From NCBI GenBank assembly GCA_027942475.1, contig JAQFVP010000010.1, positions 1-42,632 of the forward strand: DNA of 42,632 bases, read 5' to 3'. Below the pieces are notes generated by a model. The model did not search any database. It worked only from the letters and a program-made list of their open reading frames with translations, and had not been told where the DNA came from. Positions 16,267 to 24,025 of this stretch are shown here, one piece after another. Both the position numbers and the translations under genes were made by a program. Within the stretch, counting starts at the first letter, position 1. Each line of letters begins with the position of its first letter. The stretch comes from Simkania sp. Its GTDB lineage: Bacteria > Chlamydiota > Chlamydiia > Chlamydiales > Simkaniaceae.

Positions 16267-18213
16267 ATGCATAGTGCATTGTATATAATATTAGCCCTTC
16301 TCGGACTCACCTTTCTCGTCTTTATTCATGAGTTTGGCCACTATTTGGTCGCAAGACGTCACAAAATGAAGGTCGAGACATTTAGTATTGGCTTTGGAAA
16401 ACCACTGATTTCTTGGAAGTGGAAAGGGGTCAAATGGCAAATCTGTCTGATTTTGGTGGGGGGATATGTAAAGATTGCCGGCATGGAAAAAGAAGGGAAT
16501 AAAGAACCCCAAGAGATTCCCGATGGATTTTATTCAAAAACCCCTTGGGCGCGCATTCAGGTTGCCCTAGCCGGCCCTTTGGTCAACCTCCTCTTTGCTC
16601 TGATCGCCTTCACCACGATCTGGGGCCTAGGGGGGCGTCAGAAACCCTTTAGTCATTTCACTCGCCTGATTGGGGCAATGGATCCCCAATCAGAGCTTTA
16701 TGCGAACGGCGTGCGTCCGGGAGATGAGATCACCGTTTACAATAAAGAAAAATTTGAAGGGTACAAGGATCTCATCTATGCGGCCCTCGTCAACGGCCGC
16801 CCGGCAACTGTTGAGGGCAATAAGATCAACTATTTCAAAGAAACCCAAACCCCTTATGACTATCTCCTCACCCCTTACGACAGCCCTTTAATCAAAAAAG
16901 GGCTCAAGACAATCGGTGTCCTCTCGCCCGCTTCTTATCTCATCTACGCAAGGGAGACCCAATGGCAAAAAGAGCCCATCTTTCGCCACTCCCCCCTGTC
17001 CTCGAGTGGCATCAAGCCAGGCGATCGCCTGGTATGGGTCGATGGAGAATTGATATTTTCGTCAGAGCAGCTAACCCAAATTTTAAATAGCAACAAAGCG
17101 CTTCTCACGCTTCAGAGGGGGGGAAAAACATGGCTCGCAAGGGTTCCCCGACTGCCGCTGACCGATTTGCAACTCACCGAGGAGGAATCTACGGAGATCG
17201 AAGACTGGAAGTATGAATTGGGTCTGCATACAAAAGAGGCAATAACTACCTTTATCCCTTACATGATCAGCGACACCCTGACCGTAGAAAAAGGGGTGTT
17301 TTTTCTAAACAAAGACGCAAGAATGGCCCATGCTATGGGCATGTCCACCACTTCACCGCTCGACTCCCCTCTAGAGGAGGGAGACCGGATCATCGCCGTC
17401 GAAGGGTTCCCTGTATCTTCACCCCAAGACCTGCTCAAAGCTCTACAAACCAAACAAACCCAGATCATTGTCAAGCGGGCGGAACAAACCGAACCGATTT
17501 TGTGGGAAAGAGAGGATGCAGAATTTAAAAATGAGACAAACTGGCAAGATCTTGTTCCACTCATCGCCTCAATTGGCTTGCCAAGCCCTTTACGTGAAAA
17601 CGGGCACTTCCATTTACTCAATCCGGTTACTCCGCTTAGCTTGAAAAGCTTTCCTTTTCCCGAAGAAATAAAAAGTGAAATAGAGGATCGCATCAGACAG
17701 CAACTCGTTCAAGTCAGTAAAATTGCTGATGCAAACATAAGGGAAGAGCAGATAAAAAAGATTGAGAAATACCAAAATCAACTGATGCTAGGCGCCGATT
17801 TTCGGGATCGATCTGTCATTTACAACCCCAATCCATTTGCTCTTTACAAAGATGTATTTCGGGAAATCACCCGTAACTTCACCGCCCTGTTCTCGGGCTA
17901 TTTTAGTCCAAAATATCTAGGTGGCCCCGTCTTCATAGTGCAGGTCATGAAGGAAAGTTGGGGCATTGGCTTTAGAGAAGCACTTTTTTGGCTCGGAGCG
18001 ATCAGCCTAAATCTCGGCATCCTCAACCTCCTTCCCATTCCCGTTTTAGACGGAGGGCATATCTGTATATCGTTGATTGAAAAGATCCGCAAAAAGCCAC
18101 TGAAAAGAAAAGTAATCAATTGGTTGACAATTCCCTTTGTCATTTTACTTATTCTCGCATTCGTCTATTTGACCTTTAACGATCTAGCAAGACTTATAGA
18201 AAACTTTTTATAA
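16267..18213 (+). CDS. rseP: site-2 intramembrane zinc protease RseP/YaeL
   Basis: This 648-aa inner-membrane metalloprotease carries HEFGH at residues 21-25 in the first helix and NLLPIPVLDGGH near residues 588-599, the two halves of the zinc site. Between them lie at least two PDZ-like regions, around SGIKPGDRLVWVDGE and SPLEEGDRIIAVEGFP. It is about 200 aa longer than the E. coli protein, as I recall for chlamydial YaeL. It begins 7 nt after dxr. In other bacteria it cleaves anti-sigma factors and signal-peptide remnants; the substrate here is unknown. One speculative link is that a membrane protease encoded in the ytg operon could release YtgR from YtgC. Confidence 0.95.
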   Translation: MHSALYIILALLGLTFLVFIHEFGHYLVARRHKMKVETFSIGFGKPLISWKWKGVKWQICLILVGGYVKIAGMEKEGNKEPQEIPDGFYSKTPWARIQVALAGPLVNLLFALIAFTTIWGLGGRQKPFSHFTRLIGAMDPQSELYANGVRPGDEITVYNKEKFEGYKDLIYAALVNGRPATVEGNKINYFKETQTPYDYLLTPYDSPLIKKGLKTIGVLSPASYLIYARETQWQKEPIFRHSPLSSSGIKPGDRLVWVDGELIFSSEQLTQILNSNKALLTLQRGGKTWLARVPRLPLTDLQLTEEESTEIEDWKYELGLHTKEAITTFIPYMISDTLTVEKGVFFLNKDARMAHAMGMSTTSPLDSPLEEGDRIIAVEGFPVSSPQDLLKALQTKQTQIIVKRAEQTEPILWEREDAEFKNETNWQDLVPLIASIGLPSPLRENGHFHLLNPVTPLSLKSFPFPEEIKSEIEDRIRQQLVQVSKIADANIREEQIKKIEKYQNQLMLGADFRDRSVIYNPNPFALYKDVFREITRNFTALFSGYFSPKYLGGPVFIVQVMKESWGIGFREALFWLGAISLNLGILNLLPIPVLDGGHICISLIEKIRKKPLKRKVINWLTIPFVILLILAFVYLTFNDLARLIENFL

Positions 18214-18276
18214 TGTGTAGAGAGCAAAGCGTACACACAATGCAATGGCGCCTGTAACCTAAGGAAATGTTTAGTT

Positions 18277-18900
18277 ATGGCAAAACTCTACTTTTATTAT
18301 TCGGCAATGAATGCGGGCAAAAGTACTGTGCTTTTGCAGTCGAGTTACAACTATCGGGAAAGGGGGATGCAAACGCTGCTCTTTGCCCCCACGTTTGATA
18401 ATCGTTTTGGTGACCCCGCAATCCATTCGCGCATCGGATTAAAGCAAAAGGCGTGCCTTTTTGGGCAGGACCTTGATTTTTATGCTCATGTCGATCAGCA
18501 TGCCAAAAATTGCAAAGCAGTGCATTGTGTGCTTATTGATGAGGGGCATTTTTTAACCAAAACGCAAGTAGCACAACTGATCATGATTACCAAAAAGCTC
18601 ACCATCCCTGTGCTTTGCTACGGCTTGCGTTCCGACTTTTTGGGAGAACCCTTTCCGGGAAGCCAGTACCTCCTTGCTTGGGCTGATGAGCTCGTCGAAA
18701 TTAAAACCATTTGCCACTGCGGGAGCAAAGCGACGATGAATATGAGAATTGATCGGGATAAAAAGCCAATTGAGTCGGGTGCTCAGGTCCACATTGGAGG
18801 GAACGAAAGTTACCTCTCTGTGTGTATGAAGCATTTTGTGCAAGCAGTGAAACACATTGAGCGCAGTGCAAAAACAGGGTTTTTAGAGGCAAAAAAATGA
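18277..18900 (+). CDS. tdk: thymidine kinase (type II)
   Basis: This 207-aa enzyme phosphorylates thymidine to dTMP with ATP. P-loop SAMNAGKST is at residues 9-17. DEGHFL stands for the usual DEAQF, with His in place of Gln. YGLRSDFLGEPFPGS is the lasso region, and ICHCGSKATMNMRI with a later VCMKHF carries the zinc cysteines. ATG 18277 follows CTAAGGAAAT. It overlaps the downstream MFS gene by ATGA, suggesting that uptake and phosphorylation are coupled. Salvage of host thymidine fits an intracellular lifestyle. Confidence 0.95.
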   Translation: MAKLYFYYSAMNAGKSTVLLQSSYNYRERGMQTLLFAPTFDNRFGDPAIHSRIGLKQKACLFGQDLDFYAHVDQHAKNCKAVHCVLIDEGHFLTKTQVAQLIMITKKLTIPVLCYGLRSDFLGEPFPGSQYLLAWADELVEIKTICHCGSKATMNMRIDRDKKPIESGAQVHIGGNESYLSVCMKHFVQAVKHIERSAKTGFLEAKK

Positions 18901-20198
18901 GCAGCTTTACTAAAGCAAAGGTTTCAAGGAAATATTTGCCTTGGCTTGTTTGCCTTTCCGCTGCCCTTTTTTTTGCGTATGAACTACTCCAAATGCACAT
19001 AATGAGCGCTTTATCCCCCATGCTCATACAAGATTTAAAACTCAGTAACGCGCAATTTGGGTACCTGAGCTCCACCTATCTTTTTGCCGACATCATCTTC
19101 CTCTTGCCAGCAGGTATCATTCTCGACCGCTTTTCGGTGCGGAAGGTAATATTGGCAGCGCTTTTTCTATGTATTTTGGGAACAGTGGGATTTTGCCGAG
19201 TCCAGACATTTGAAGCGGCTTGTTTGTGTCATTTTAGTGCAGGGATTGGGAACGGATTTTGCTTTTTGAGCTGTATGATGCTCGTGTCTCGCTGGTTTCC
19301 CAAACAAAGGCAAGCCTTTGTCGTCGGCCTGATGATCACAGTGGGGATGCTCGGCGGGGTGATAGCGCAGCTCCCCTTTTCCCTTTTAGCAGAAACTTTC
19401 AATTGGCGCTGGGCCTTTTTTACCAATGGCATTGTCGGCATCGCCCTGTTTGCTCTGATCTTCTGTGTGGTCAAAGATGGTCCAAATCATCTACCCCAAA
19501 CACAAAAGAGTACCTCTTTTCCCTTTTGGAAGGGTATTGTGCGGTGTCTTTTTGATAGGCAAAATATATGCTCTGGTCTTTACATCGCTTTGATGAACAT
19601 GCCTCTGATGGTCATTGGCGCTGTTTGGGGAACACTATTTCTCAAAGGGGTGCACCACATACCCACTGTGCGCGCATCGTTTATCGTGAGCATGATTTGT
19701 TTTGGAACCATTGTCGGCTCCCCCCTTTATGGATGGATCTCAGATAAGATGGAGCGGCGCCGTTTGCCCATGTGTGTGGGAATTGTTACCTCTTTTGCTG
19801 CAGTGCTTGGGATTATGTTGATTCCACATCCCAGTGAGGCAATGCTCATTGCCCTTTTTTTTTCATTGGGAATATGCACGAGCAGCCAGGTGCTTGGCTA
19901 CCCCACGATTAGCGAAAGTAATCCCAAAGAGCTTGTGGGAACCTCGATGGGAACTGCGGCGCTGATCATTATGGGAATGCCCGCCTTGATCCAACCAATT
20001 TTTGGTAAAATTCTCGATCTATTGCCACTCGACACGCAAAAAGGGTTTATATTAGCCTTTACTCTCTTTCCATTAGGGTTTCTTTTTGCTCTAATCGCTT
20101 TGATGCTAATCAAAGAGCCTAAGGAAATACATTCCACACGCCTTGCAAACAAAACGCAACTGACTGGTAGGAATGAACTTGAACCTCCCCATGTCTAA
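18897..20198 (+). CDS. MFS transporter, Pht-like; possible nucleoside or amino-acid importer
   Basis: This 433-aa protein has 12 predicted membrane helices and the MFS signature between helices 2 and 3 (DRFSVRKV). The N-terminal pattern YELLQMHIMSALSPMLIQDL, followed by FGYLSSTYLFAD and LPAGIILDRF, resembles the Legionella phagosomal transporter (Pht) group. Some Pht proteins import amino acids and others thymidine. The 4-nt overlap with tdk makes thymidine or another pyrimidine nucleoside the most attractive substrate, but this is inferred from context. The C-terminus is a short hydrophilic tail. A hexuronate- or phthalate-type carrier is an alternative. Confidence 0.85.
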   Translation: MSSFTKAKVSRKYLPWLVCLSAALFFAYELLQMHIMSALSPMLIQDLKLSNAQFGYLSSTYLFADIIFLLPAGIILDRFSVRKVILAALFLCILGTVGFCRVQTFEAACLCHFSAGIGNGFCFLSCMMLVSRWFPKQRQAFVVGLMITVGMLGGVIAQLPFSLLAETFNWRWAFFTNGIVGIALFALIFCVVKDGPNHLPQTQKSTSFPFWKGIVRCLFDRQNICSGLYIALMNMPLMVIGAVWGTLFLKGVHHIPTVRASFIVSMICFGTIVGSPLYGWISDKMERRRLPMCVGIVTSFAAVLGIMLIPHPSEAMLIALFFSLGICTSSQVLGYPTISESNPKELVGTSMGTAALIIMGMPALIQPIFGKILDLLPLDTQKGFILAFTLFPLGFLFALIALMLIKEPKEIHSTRLANKTQLTGRNELEPPHV

Positions 20199-20263
20199 AA
20201 ACAGAGGACTTATAAAGAGTAATTAGGGGCTGCAATCAAGCTCTTACCGACTTTTTTCTATCT

Positions 20264-20280
20264 CTTGAGGATACCTCAAG
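20264..20280. other. perfect 7-bp stem hairpin in the gap after the MFS gene
   Basis: CTTGAGG-ATA-CCTCAAG forms a tight hairpin 66 nt after the MFS stop. No T run follows, so it is more likely an mRNA-end stabiliser or a leader element of the next gene than a classical terminator. Confidence 0.35.
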
Positions 20281-20333
20281 GGTGGGAAGAACAAATAGAA
20301 TTGTTTGAAAAATTCTCACGGAAAGGATGACTC

Positions 20334-20879
20334 ATGGAGAATAGAAAACTTAGAAAATACATTTTTGCAACCATAGCACTGATTAAAAAACAGGCCTTCC
20401 ATGTGAAAGAAAAAGTGGGTCGCCTAAACAAAAACACCGATCGTTATGAAGCAGGGCTGCTCATGGGCTATGCTCATATTCTTGAGGATTTCAAAAATTA
20501 TGCTGTTACTTTCTGGATAGATAGAAAAAATGTGGGGTTAGCAGATATAGACCCGGATGCAGATCTGCTCGGATTCAAACCCGAAAAAGAAGATAGTGAT
20601 CTAAAGGACATGGTCGATCCTTTCACTGAAGAAAAGGTGGAAGGGTACATTTACGATGTGATGAGAATTCTCAAAGAGCTGGCAATGGAAGAAAAAGAAC
20701 GGATAGATAACCCAGAAACCGATAGTGAGAATGATAGAGGATACCTCATGGCCTACTATCAGGTCTTTTCTACAATGCAAGACCAAGCTTTGTTATTTGA
20801 TATAGATCAGAAGGCCTGCAATCTCTCGATTATAGACCCCGATCGGGATTTGCTTCCATCTCTTCTGAATAAGAAGTAA
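20334..20879 (+). CDS. hypothetical protein with internal duplication
   Basis: This 181-aa acidic, soluble protein is built from two divergent copies of about 80 residues. Copy 1 has YEAGLLMGYAHILEDFKNYA and then ADIDPDADLLGF. Copy 2 has DRGYLMAYYQVFSTMQDQAL and then SIIDPDRDLLPS. Each copy starts with a long helix (KYIFATIALIKKQAFHVKEK in the first, YIYDVMRILKELAMEEKERI in the second). The IDPDxDLL motif at the end of both is the most conserved part and could be an acidic or metal-binding loop. AAGGA lies 5 nt before ATG 20334. No signal peptide is seen. I do not recognise the family. Confidence 0.75.
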   Translation: MENRKLRKYIFATIALIKKQAFHVKEKVGRLNKNTDRYEAGLLMGYAHILEDFKNYAVTFWIDRKNVGLADIDPDADLLGFKPEKEDSDLKDMVDPFTEEKVEGYIYDVMRILKELAMEEKERIDNPETDSENDRGYLMAYYQVFSTMQDQALLFDIDQKACNLSIIDPDRDLLPSLLNKK

Positions 20880-21096
20880 GATCTTCAATCTAAAAAGTGG
20901 TTATTCTCTGGCCTAGTTCGCAAAAAGGTACCCGCTTTTTATAGCAGACCTCATTACTGATTCAATCCATAAGAAATGCCATCAGCCCTCCGGGTATAGA
21001 GCAGATATTTTTTCTTGAATTTAGTAAATATTTTATTTTAAAATAATAATTTTGATAATAGAATATCCATTCTAAGTGCATTAAATTGGAAGAAAA

Positions 21097-21390
21097 ATGA
21101 AAAAAATCAGAGACTTTATTTACTACATTCTCTTAGCACATGCACCCTCTTTGTTTGCTCATCCAGTGGACTGCACATCCTTTGTAGTAAAAGATCAAAC
21201 GATGCACTGGATAGAAGATGAGTGGAATAAAACTTTAGCACAGCAAATTGCAAACCACTTAATGCCTTTGTATTACTGTAAGTATTGTGGAGAGCTTGTC
21301 TCAGATATGAGGCGTCACTTGCCTCATTGCCCTGGGAAAAATAGATTAGGTACTCGCTTTTATAGGGCTGTGCCAGCGCTTCTTGCATAG
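21097..21390 (+). CDS. small secreted protein with C2HC zinc-finger-like motif
   Basis: This 97-aa product begins with a probable Sec signal peptide (basic MKKIR, then a hydrophobic core FIYYILLAHAPSLF, cleavage near AHP). The mature part contains YCKYCGELVSDMRRHLPHCP, which is C-x2-C-x9-H-x3-C, the spacing of a C2HC zinc knuckle. Such fingers are common in eukaryotic proteins and rare in exported bacterial ones. GGAAG precedes ATG 21097. It stands alone on the plus strand after a 217-nt AT-rich gap. It may be a periplasmic metal-binding protein or a host-directed effector; the sequence alone cannot decide. Confidence 0.65.
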   Translation: MKKIRDFIYYILLAHAPSLFAHPVDCTSFVVKDQTMHWIEDEWNKTLAQQIANHLMPLYYCKYCGELVSDMRRHLPHCPGKNRLGTRFYRAVPALLA

Positions 21391-21491
21391 CGGGAGTGCT
21401 AACCGCACCGAGTAATTTATGCAAGGAGAGATTGTGTAAGCGGACACATCGAAAGACCTCTTTTTCTAGAAAAGATAATCTAAGTGATATA

Positions 21492-22682
21492 ATGTCTTCT
21501 CACATGAAATCTATGCAGATACCTAAGAAAAACTTGATGAGTGGCATCTTGCTTGTCATCGGCACATCTATTGGCGCTGGAATGTTAGGGCTTCCGGTGG
21601 AGACCGCTCAGATAGGATTTGCACCGGTCTGTGTTAGCTATTTGCTGTGTTGGGGCGTAATGATCCTCAGCGCAATGCTGTTTCTTCAATTGCAAATCAA
21701 GATTCAAGCAAATGGAAATATTCCCTCCATGGCACGCTCTACAATGGGCAATCGAGCGGCTCGAGTAGTAGAAGCTTTATTTGCCCTCCTTTACTACTCC
21801 CTCCTCATTGCATATTTGAAAGGATTTACGCAGATTGTTTCCGATACCTACCCAACCCTCCCTTTCTCTTTGCATGCTGGACTGGCGATCGTTTTTTTTG
21901 GTGGGTGCATTTTTTTTAAAGAGCACGGGATGAATAAGGTAAACTCTCTACTTGTCTACGGCCTGATGATTACCTACCTGCTCATACCAATCATGGGCGC
22001 ACGTCACGTTGAGCCTCAGGCTTTTTTGCGGACAAATTGGCAAGAAAGTCTGTTTTCCATCCCACTGATTATCACGGCATTTGGATTTCATGTTATTATT
22101 CCTAGCCTGTATCACCACCAGGGAAAAAATCCATCTACAACAAGATTATCCATTCTCATAGGGACTACGATTACACTGATCATTTATTTAAGTTGGCAGG
22201 CTGTGGTAATTGGTATTGTTCCATTGGAATCTCTAGTGAAAGCGCATAAGATGGATCAAACAGCTGTGATTCCCATGAGCAAAGCTTTGCAATCCTCTTT
22301 TTTACCTGTTGTTGGGAAGTTACTTGGATTTTTTGCATTGACCTCCTCTTTTTTGGGTGTAAGCACCGCTTTTTATGATTTTATGTTCGATAAGCTGCGT
22401 ATTTCAATTTCTCATACATCCAAGATGAGCCTCTTGTCTCTTATATTGATTCCCCCTTTGATCATCGCAAACTCAAAGATTCAAGTTTTTTATATGTTGT
22501 TGAGATACGGAGGGGGATTTGGAGTGGTATTGCTACTCGTGGTTCTGCCAGTGGTGATGACCATATGTCAAAAACACAAAGAAAACAGACTCAGGCACTC
22601 TTTTTTCCGTCCAAAAGAGACGACAAGCATAGCCATTTTGGTAATCTTTTGCTTGGTTGTATTAGTTGCACAAATAGTGTAG
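21492..22682 (+). CDS. tyrP: aromatic amino acid permease (TyrP/Tyr-Trp family)
   Basis: This protein is about 396 aa with 11 membrane helices and belongs to the hydroxy/aromatic amino acid permease family. The first helix holds GTSIGAGMLGLPVETAQIGF, the binding-site motif of this family. FGFHVIIPSLYHHQG is also typical of the TyrP group. It probably imports tyrosine and/or tryptophan from the host with protons. The start is unclear: the frame is open to GTG 21396, a TTG at 21432 has AGGAG 3 nt upstream, and ATGs occur at 21492, 21504 and 21513. I use 21492 because family members begin shortly before the first helix. Confidence 0.9.
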   Translation: MSSHMKSMQIPKKNLMSGILLVIGTSIGAGMLGLPVETAQIGFAPVCVSYLLCWGVMILSAMLFLQLQIKIQANGNIPSMARSTMGNRAARVVEALFALLYYSLLIAYLKGFTQIVSDTYPTLPFSLHAGLAIVFFGGCIFFKEHGMNKVNSLLVYGLMITYLLIPIMGARHVEPQAFLRTNWQESLFSIPLIITAFGFHVIIPSLYHHQGKNPSTTRLSILIGTTITLIIYLSWQAVVIGIVPLESLVKAHKMDQTAVIPMSKALQSSFLPVVGKLLGFFALTSSFLGVSTAFYDFMFDKLRISISHTSKMSLLSLILIPPLIIANSKIQVFYMLLRYGGGFGVVLLLVVLPVVMTICQKHKENRLRHSFFRPKETTSIAILVIFCLVVLVAQIV

Positions 22683-22707
22683 TGCTTTCGAGGTAATGCT
22701 CCCCCAT

Positions 22708-22719
22708 CCCCTAAAGGGG
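22708..22719. repeat. short palindrome CCCCTAAAGGGG (copy 3 of a dispersed motif)
   Basis: CCCC-TAAA-GGGG with flanks CAT and TAGG lies in the gap between tyrP and trhO. It is the same motif as at 6644 and 9733 with one A fewer in the loop. Confidence 0.45.
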
Positions 22720-22810
22720 TAGGCAAAGAGATGCTCGCCCTCTTTCAGGATGCCTACTCGACTCAATAGATCGCTTGATTTTTGTGCGTTATTCCGCTAG
22801 CCTTTCTTTC

Positions 22811-23770
22811 ATGACTCATTTTGTTTTGACATTTTATTTGATCAAGCCGATTGCCAACCCCTCTGCAGTAATTAAGAGCTTTAAACTCTTTATGGATCGC
22901 CACGATATGAAGGGGCGCATTTATGTGAATGAGACGGGGATTAATGCCCAACTCAGTATCTTAAAAACTCAGGCTTGTGCTTTTTTGGACTGGTATTTGA
23001 GCGATGTGCGATTTGAAAACACTAAAATTCAAAAAACTGCTTGTTTTGAGCACGCCTTTCCCAAAAAGACGGTCAAGTATAGAAAAGAGCTTGTCGCTTT
23101 GGGTAAAAAAGTGGATCTTTCAAAAAGGGGCCGCTACTTAAGCGCAGTGCAGTGGCAGCAAATGTTGAGTGAGCGGGATAAAAACAGGGTGATCTTGGAT
23201 GTGCGCAACCATTACGAATGGGAGGTGGGCCATTTTGCAGGTGCTGAAAAACCCCTTTGTAAAACCTTTTCTAGTTTTCCCCACCTCGTAGGTCAGATCA
23301 AAGGCAAACAAGATCCCAAAAAAACTTCGGTTCTTATGTACTGTACGGGAGGAATTCGGTGTGAATTTTACTCTTGTTTGATCAAGGAACAGGGGTACGA
23401 AAAAGTCTATCAGCTCAAAGGTGGGGTGATTGGCTATGGGCAGGAGGTGGGCAATGCTCACTGGAAAGGCAGCTTGTTTGTTTTTGATGACCGTCTGGTT
23501 GTCCCTATTGCCAAACAAGAAAATGAGGTGATTAGCCAGTGCTTTCGTTGCAAGCAAAAAACAAATCGTTACTATAATTGCGCGAACATGCAGTGTAATG
23601 CATTGATTCTCGCTTGTGCGCCTTGTTATCAAGAGCTTTTGGGGTGTTGCTCTTCGGCTTGCGCGCACTCTCCAATGCGTAGAGAGGTCGCCGATTATAC
23701 AAAGGCAAGACCGTTTCGCAAGCTGTCTTGGGAGGAAAAGCAAAAAGGGGCCTTACCTAGATTAGGCTAG
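22811..23770 (+). CDS. trhO: tRNA uridine(34) hydroxylase (rhodanese family)
   Basis: This protein of about 319 aa has an N-terminal acylphosphatase-like domain (FYLIKPIANP ... GRIYVNETGINAQLSI), a rhodanese domain with VILDVRNHYEWEVGHFAGA and the catalytic loop MYCTGGIRCE, and a Cys-rich C-terminal domain (CFRCKQ, NMQCNALILACAPC, CCSSAC) likely to bind zinc. The family (formerly YceA) makes 5-hydroxyuridine at tRNA position 34. ATG 22811 is chosen because the conserved part begins just after it; a TTG at 22775 would add 12 residues. Neither has a clear ribosome site. The stop overlaps the convergent small gene by 4 nt. Confidence 0.92.
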   Translation: MTHFVLTFYLIKPIANPSAVIKSFKLFMDRHDMKGRIYVNETGINAQLSILKTQACAFLDWYLSDVRFENTKIQKTACFEHAFPKKTVKYRKELVALGKKVDLSKRGRYLSAVQWQQMLSERDKNRVILDVRNHYEWEVGHFAGAEKPLCKTFSSFPHLVGQIKGKQDPKKTSVLMYCTGGIRCEFYSCLIKEQGYEKVYQLKGGVIGYGQEVGNAHWKGSLFVFDDRLVVPIAKQENEVISQCFRCKQKTNRYYNCANMQCNALILACAPCYQELLGCCSSACAHSPMRREVADYTKARPFRKLSWEEKQKGALPRLG

Positions 23771-23949
23771 TCGGGATGATTCTTTTTTTCGATGAGTTCG
23801 ATCGCGGCCGCTTTAAGAGTTTTTATCCCTTCTTCAAAGCCTACTTCGATGAGGAGTTGGTCGAGATCGTTCATCTCCGACTGCAGCTGATCACATAGGG
23901 ATTCGAGCTTAGCAATTTTTTTTAGTAATTTATCTTGATCCACATGCAC
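23767..23949 (-). CDS. 60-aa coiled-coil protein
   Basis: Residues about 7-35 show heptads of Leu/Ile (LLKKIAKLESLCDQL), a coiled coil, followed by an acidic turn and a second helix (IKTLKAAAIELIEKK). AAGGG lies 4 nt upstream of ATG 23949. It converges on trhO with a 4-nt overlap. Small chlamydial coiled-coil proteins of this size are often type III chaperone-like or division proteins, but nothing specific is recognisable. Confidence 0.65.
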   Translation of the reverse strand: MHVDQDKLLKKIAKLESLCDQLQSEMNDLDQLLIEVGFEEGIKTLKAAAIELIEKKNHPD

Positions 23950-24025
23950 CCTTACTTATAACAAAGAAAGTTCCAATAGAGTGGGTTCTTTTCGATCCGT
24001 TTGCTAAAGGGCGTTTGATAAGAGG

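Noticed and set aside
18214..18276. TGTGTA ... TACACA inverted repeat after rseP as a terminator
   Set aside because: The stem is 6 bp with a 12-nt loop and no T tract; too weak to call.
23138..23743. 201-aa minus-strand frame
   Set aside because: It is antisense to trhO, which has clear catalytic motifs over the same bases.
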